Shown here: positions 61,280 through 64,000 of the stretch, one piece after another
Numbering within the stretch: position 1 is the first letter of the stretch
How the letters are laid out: every line of letters starts with the position of its first letter
Assembly: GCF_002157465.1 (NCBI RefSeq)
Contig: NZ_NHOC01000003.1
Location: 1-64,000, forward strand
Source of the DNA: Butyricicoccus porcorum
GTDB lineage: Bacteria > Bacillota > Clostridia > Oscillospirales > Butyricicoccaceae
Direction: 5' to 3'
DNA length: 64,000 bases
Program-made: the position numbers and the translations under genes
Notes under the pieces: model-generated
Told to the model about the DNA's origin: nothing
Database searches by the model: none
The model's input: only the letters and a program-made list of their open reading frames with translations

Positions 61280-61822
61280 ATGGGCAGACCAAAGAAGCAA
61301 AAAGTTGAGATTTATGAGGGTTATATGCAAAAAGCCCGCCATCTGGCTGACATTTATCCTGATTTGCTGCAACAGCGGGAGGAATACCGGCAGGCATTTC
61401 TGGACAGGCCCGTGTGTACATGGGAGGATGCCTTTACTATTCTGACCAGTGCCGGAAACAATAATGCCGGGCGAGTGCAGACCAGCGGGACATCCGACCA
61501 TACGGCGCGCATTGCCCTGAACATTGACTCCGTCATGGAACGGGAGAACCGGGATATTGTTCGAGCGTATCTGGCACCGTATCAGAGGGTGTCAGACGAA
61601 ATTGAGATGTTTGAGCTGGGCATGAACCGGCTGAACGGGCGAACGCTGTGTGTCGCCCGGCAGCTTTTTGTGGAACGGAAACGCTGGAATGATATTACAG
61701 ATGAGGAAGGCTATCTGTTGGGGCGTTCCTCTGTGCAGTTCGAACGAAACCGGGCGCTGGAGACCATTGCCGCTGCCATTGCCGACTGGACGGAACGCAG
61801 GCTGTATGCCATATACGGGTAA
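61280..61822 (+). CDS. Phage/element protein with possible DNA-binding C-terminus
   Basis: This 180-residue protein starts MGRPKKQKVEIYEGYM. The C-terminal segment (WNDITDEEGYLLGRSSVQFE, then RNRALETIAAAIADW) resembles phage-type transcription regulators that end the early region (ArpU/sigma-like). I cannot assign a family firmly. GGAGGAGG lies before the ATG. A terminator follows at 61932. Confidence 0.55.
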   Translation: MGRPKKQKVEIYEGYMQKARHLADIYPDLLQQREEYRQAFLDRPVCTWEDAFTILTSAGNNNAGRVQTSGTSDHTARIALNIDSVMERENRDIVRAYLAPYQRVSDEIEMFELGMNRLNGRTLCVARQLFVERKRWNDITDEEGYLLGRSSVQFERNRALETIAAAIADWTERRLYAIYG

Positions 61823-61888
61823 AAACAACTGTACTGTCAGGCATTTTACTGTACTAAAACTGTGGTGGAAGTGTACGGAAATGTGTGC

Positions 61889-61894
61889 TATGAT
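61889..61894 (+). promoter_or_regulatory. Extended -10 promoter with nearby ACTGTACT repeats
   Basis: TGC-TATGAT (61886-61894) matches an extended -10. Two ACTGTACT-like repeats lie upstream (about 61829 and 61848). A clear -35 is absent. Confidence 0.4.
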
Positions 61895-61931
61895 TATCAT
61901 GCGAAAAACAGATAAAAACAGCTGTGAGAAA

Positions 61932-61962
61932 CGGAGCAGGAGCAATCCTGACTCCGTTTTTT
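61932..61962 (+). terminator. Rho-independent terminator
   Basis: CGGAG-CAGGA and TCCTG-A-CTCCG form a near-perfect stem with a GCAA loop, followed by six T residues. Confidence 0.9.
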
Positions 61963-61997
61963 GATGCAAAAAATCATCCGAAGGGAGGAAACAGTTC

Positions 61998-62522
61998 GTG
62001 GGCAGAAAGAACAGGGCAAGGAGAAAGCCCAATGGAAAGAGATATAAGCGGATACATCGCATTCCGTATCTGGAAGGTGCGGCGTGCCAGCGCTGGCTCG
62101 ACCGGAGACAGCACAAAGCAAACAGCTATGAAGAGGAACAGATTGTTTTTCGCGGCGAAGTGTGGTATGCAGATTTGGGCGCGCATCCGGATACCAGCAT
62201 TCAGGAGGGTTGCCGCCCGGTGCTGGTCGTCAGCAACAACGCCAACAACAGCAATGCGCGCACACTGACGGTCGTCCCGCTCACCGCGAGGCTGAAAAAA
62301 TTGTCGCTCGCAACGCATGTTTTGATAGAAACAGTGGAAGCGTGCCCACTGGAGCACGATTCGATGGCTTTGGTTGAACAGATCACGATCATTGATAAAT
62401 CCATGCTCCGCGAAAAAATTGGACAGTTGGATGGCGGTACTATGCGACGGGTGGACTGCGCCATTCGTGTTCAATTGAGCCTGCTTCCATCGGATTCTCC
62501 GAGGGGAGGCGGTGCAGCGTGA
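61998..62522 (+). CDS. MazF/PemK-family toxin-like protein
   Basis: This is a 174-residue protein with a GTG start. After a basic N-terminal extension of about 50 residues, the PemK-like fold begins at FRGEVWYADLGAHPDTS and continues with CRPVLVVSNNANNSNARTL and VVPLTAR. MazF proteins are sequence-specific mRNA interferases. No MazE-like antitoxin gene is adjacent on either side. The gene is embedded between the helicase region and the primase, and its stop overlaps the primase start. Confidence 0.82.
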   Translation: MGRKNRARRKPNGKRYKRIHRIPYLEGAACQRWLDRRQHKANSYEEEQIVFRGEVWYADLGAHPDTSIQEGCRPVLVVSNNANNSNARTLTVVPLTARLKKLSLATHVLIETVEACPLEHDSMALVEQITIIDKSMLREKIGQLDGGTMRRVDCAIRVQLSLLPSDSPRGGGAA

Positions 62523-64000
62523 AGTACGTCAATCTTACTGCATTGGAGCATATCCCTTCGGAACTGCGGGAAACCGGGCAGTTTTGCGTGTGGAAATACG
62601 AACAGCGCGACGGGAAAATGACGAAAGTCCCGTACAATCCGAAAACCGGAAAATATGCGATGGTCAACCGTCCGAGCACCTTTTCTTCCTATGAACGGGC
62701 AGTGCAGGCGTTGAAAACCGAATCAAATGGCGTTCCTGTGTATAACGGTCTGGGATTTCGGGTGTCCGGTTCGGTCGGTGCGCTCGATCTGGATCACTGT
62801 TTTGCAGAAACCGAACAGCGTGGTATCGACGAGGAGCTTCGGGAGCTGTTCGGTGATGATGCGCTTTTTGATGCGTGCCGGCAGGAAGCCGGACTTAAGC
62901 CATGGGCGGCGGATATTGTCCGGACAATGGATGGCTGTTACATGGAGAGATCCCCGTCGGGTACAGGGCTGCGCATTCTGTTATCGGTACCCGGATTTTC
63001 CTTTGATAAGGAACGGTATTATATCAACAATCGCAGGCTCGGACTGGAAGTCTATGTTCCGGGCGCTACCCGGCGGTTTGTGACGCTGACCGGCGATGTG
63101 TTCCGGGAAGGCGGTCTGCCGGACAAAAGCCGCGAACTGCAAACAATTCTGGATCAATATATGAAGCGTCCTACGGTGGAAACCGCACACGAACCGATGG
63201 AACCGCATTCGTATTTACAGGATGACGAGGTAATTGCGAAAGCATCGGCATGCGCCAGCGGCGCGAAGTTCCGCGCATTATACGCCGGAGACCTGACGGG
63301 TTACGATTCGCCCAGCAATGCGGATATGGCGCTTTGTGCCTATCTTGCATTCTGGTGCGGCTGCGATGAGGAACAGATGGATCGCCTGTTTCGTTCCTCC
63401 GGTTTGTACCGGGAAAAGTGGGACAGACCGCAGTCCGGCTCGACGTATGGTGCGCTGACAATTCAGAAGGTTATCCGGCATTGCCATGACTGCTACAACC
63501 CGGTCGGGCATCTGGTGCCGCCGGAGGATGAATTTCAGAAGCTGTTGGATGACGGGTATTCGGCGTTCGGGGAGGACACTTCCCTGACGGAGGAAGAAAA
63601 ACGCTCACTGGCACAAACGATCCGTCTTGTGGATATGGATTTGCAGCAGATGAAGCCGCATTCCAATCCCAGATATTCGTGGAGCGAAATGGGCATGGGC
63701 AGGCTGTTCGCGGATTACTACCAGAGGGTGACACGGTTCGTCCCGGAACGCAGGCACTGGTATGTATTCAACGGGAAGGTCTGGAAGCACGATCAGGGCG
63801 GCCTGCTGGTCATGCAGCTCGCCAAGCATCTGGTAGATGAACTGCTCCGGTATTCGCTCACAATTGAGCGGGATGTGGAGCGCGCGGATTATATCGCGTT
63901 CATCAGCAAGATGCAGACCCGCCGGAAGCGGCAAATCATGGTGGACGATGCACAGGATGAGAATTTTGCTTCTATACAGGTGTTTGACCGGAATCGCTAT
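62519..64000 (+). CDS. Phage/plasmid primase-type protein (partial, runs off the window)
   Basis: The frame is open from a GTG at 62519 to the window end, giving 494 residues. The N-terminus (GQFCVWKYEQRDGKMTKVPY, LGFRVSGSVGALDLDHC, MERSPSGTGLRILLSVPGF) is the archaeo-eukaryotic-type primase region of phage replication proteins. A PriCT-like helical part follows (NADMALCAYLAFWCGCDEEQ), and then a D5 N-terminal-like region before the expected helicase. The C-terminal ATPase would lie outside the window. Confidence 0.82.
   Translation, partial: MKYVNLTALEHIPSELRETGQFCVWKYEQRDGKMTKVPYNPKTGKYAMVNRPSTFSSYERAVQALKTESNGVPVYNGLGFRVSGSVGALDLDHCFAETEQRGIDEELRELFGDDALFDACRQEAGLKPWAADIVRTMDGCYMERSPSGTGLRILLSVPGFSFDKERYYINNRRLGLEVYVPGATRRFVTLTGDVFREGGLPDKSRELQTILDQYMKRPTVETAHEPMEPHSYLQDDEVIAKASACASGAKFRALYAGDLTGYDSPSNADMALCAYLAFWCGCDEEQMDRLFRSSGLYREKWDRPQSGSTYGALTIQKVIRHCHDCYNPVGHLVPPEDEFQKLLDDGYSAFGEDTSLTEEEKRSLAQTIRLVDMDLQQMKPHSNPRYSWSEMGMGRLFADYYQRVTRFVPERRHWYVFNGKVWKHDQGGLLVMQLAKHLVDELLRYSLTIERDVERADYIAFISKMQTRRKRQIMVDDAQDENFASIQVFDRNRY

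Overview
The window looks like a chromosome segment of a Gram-positive gut anaerobe of the class Clostridia, perhaps near Butyricicoccaceae or Oscillospiraceae. This rests on gene style (MurR/RpiR regulation, SLH-anchored secreted enzymes, EpsG/FkbH-type polysaccharide genes, clostridial phage replication genes) and not on a marker gene. No rRNA or tRNA was seen.

Layout. 1-204: end of an IS3-family element. 617-8687: an ordinary block with an SLH-anchored metallophosphoesterase, a GPH-type sugar transporter, an RpiR-type regulator with a palindromic operator, a tRNA-dihydrouridine synthase and a superoxide dismutase. 8817-15695: an IS-scarred region. It holds a truncated HD-domain gene, a broken IS3 element, an intact IS3 element, the tail of a secreted protein, a short Cys-containing peptide gene coupled to an HPr-kinase-like gene, and a secreted GH20 hexosaminidase gene that is split by a second IS3 element (3-bp target duplication) and also cut at its 3' end.

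15696-26319: a type III CRISPR-Cas locus, best described as III-D-like. A + strand CARF-HEPN ribonuclease gene converges on a 9-repeat array that is read from the minus strand. Upstream of the array, also on the minus strand, are cas6, a small accessory gene (candidate ring nuclease), a large TIGR03986-like RAMP, a Csx19-like gene, a two-domain RAMP, csx10 and an HD-less cas10. No cas1/cas2 is visible. Both flanks are broken genes (GH20 on the left; an IS5-family remnant and a 5'-truncated rsmJ on the right), which suggests an acquired island.

28727-48769: a capsule/exopolysaccharide operon, all on +, with an EpsG-like polymerase, a CDP-glycerol transferase-like enzyme, six glycosyltransferases, a deacetylase-like protein, two FkbH-type HAD proteins, an O-acyltransferase, a UDP-sugar dehydrogenase, a frameshifted acetyltransferase, a pyruvyltransferase, a Wzx flippase and a ferredoxin/F420-dehydrogenase-like protein. 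No initiating sugar-phosphate transferase or chain-length regulator lies in the window.

49779-64000: part of a prophage or related mobile element. Its control end has a Y-family polymerase, a YolD-like protein, XRE and two ImmA/IrrE proteins. Its replication end has DUF2800, DUF2815, a family A DNA polymerase, a VRR-NUC nuclease, an SNF2 helicase, a MazF-like toxin and a primase cut by the window end. Two strongly structured RNA segments lie between these blocks.
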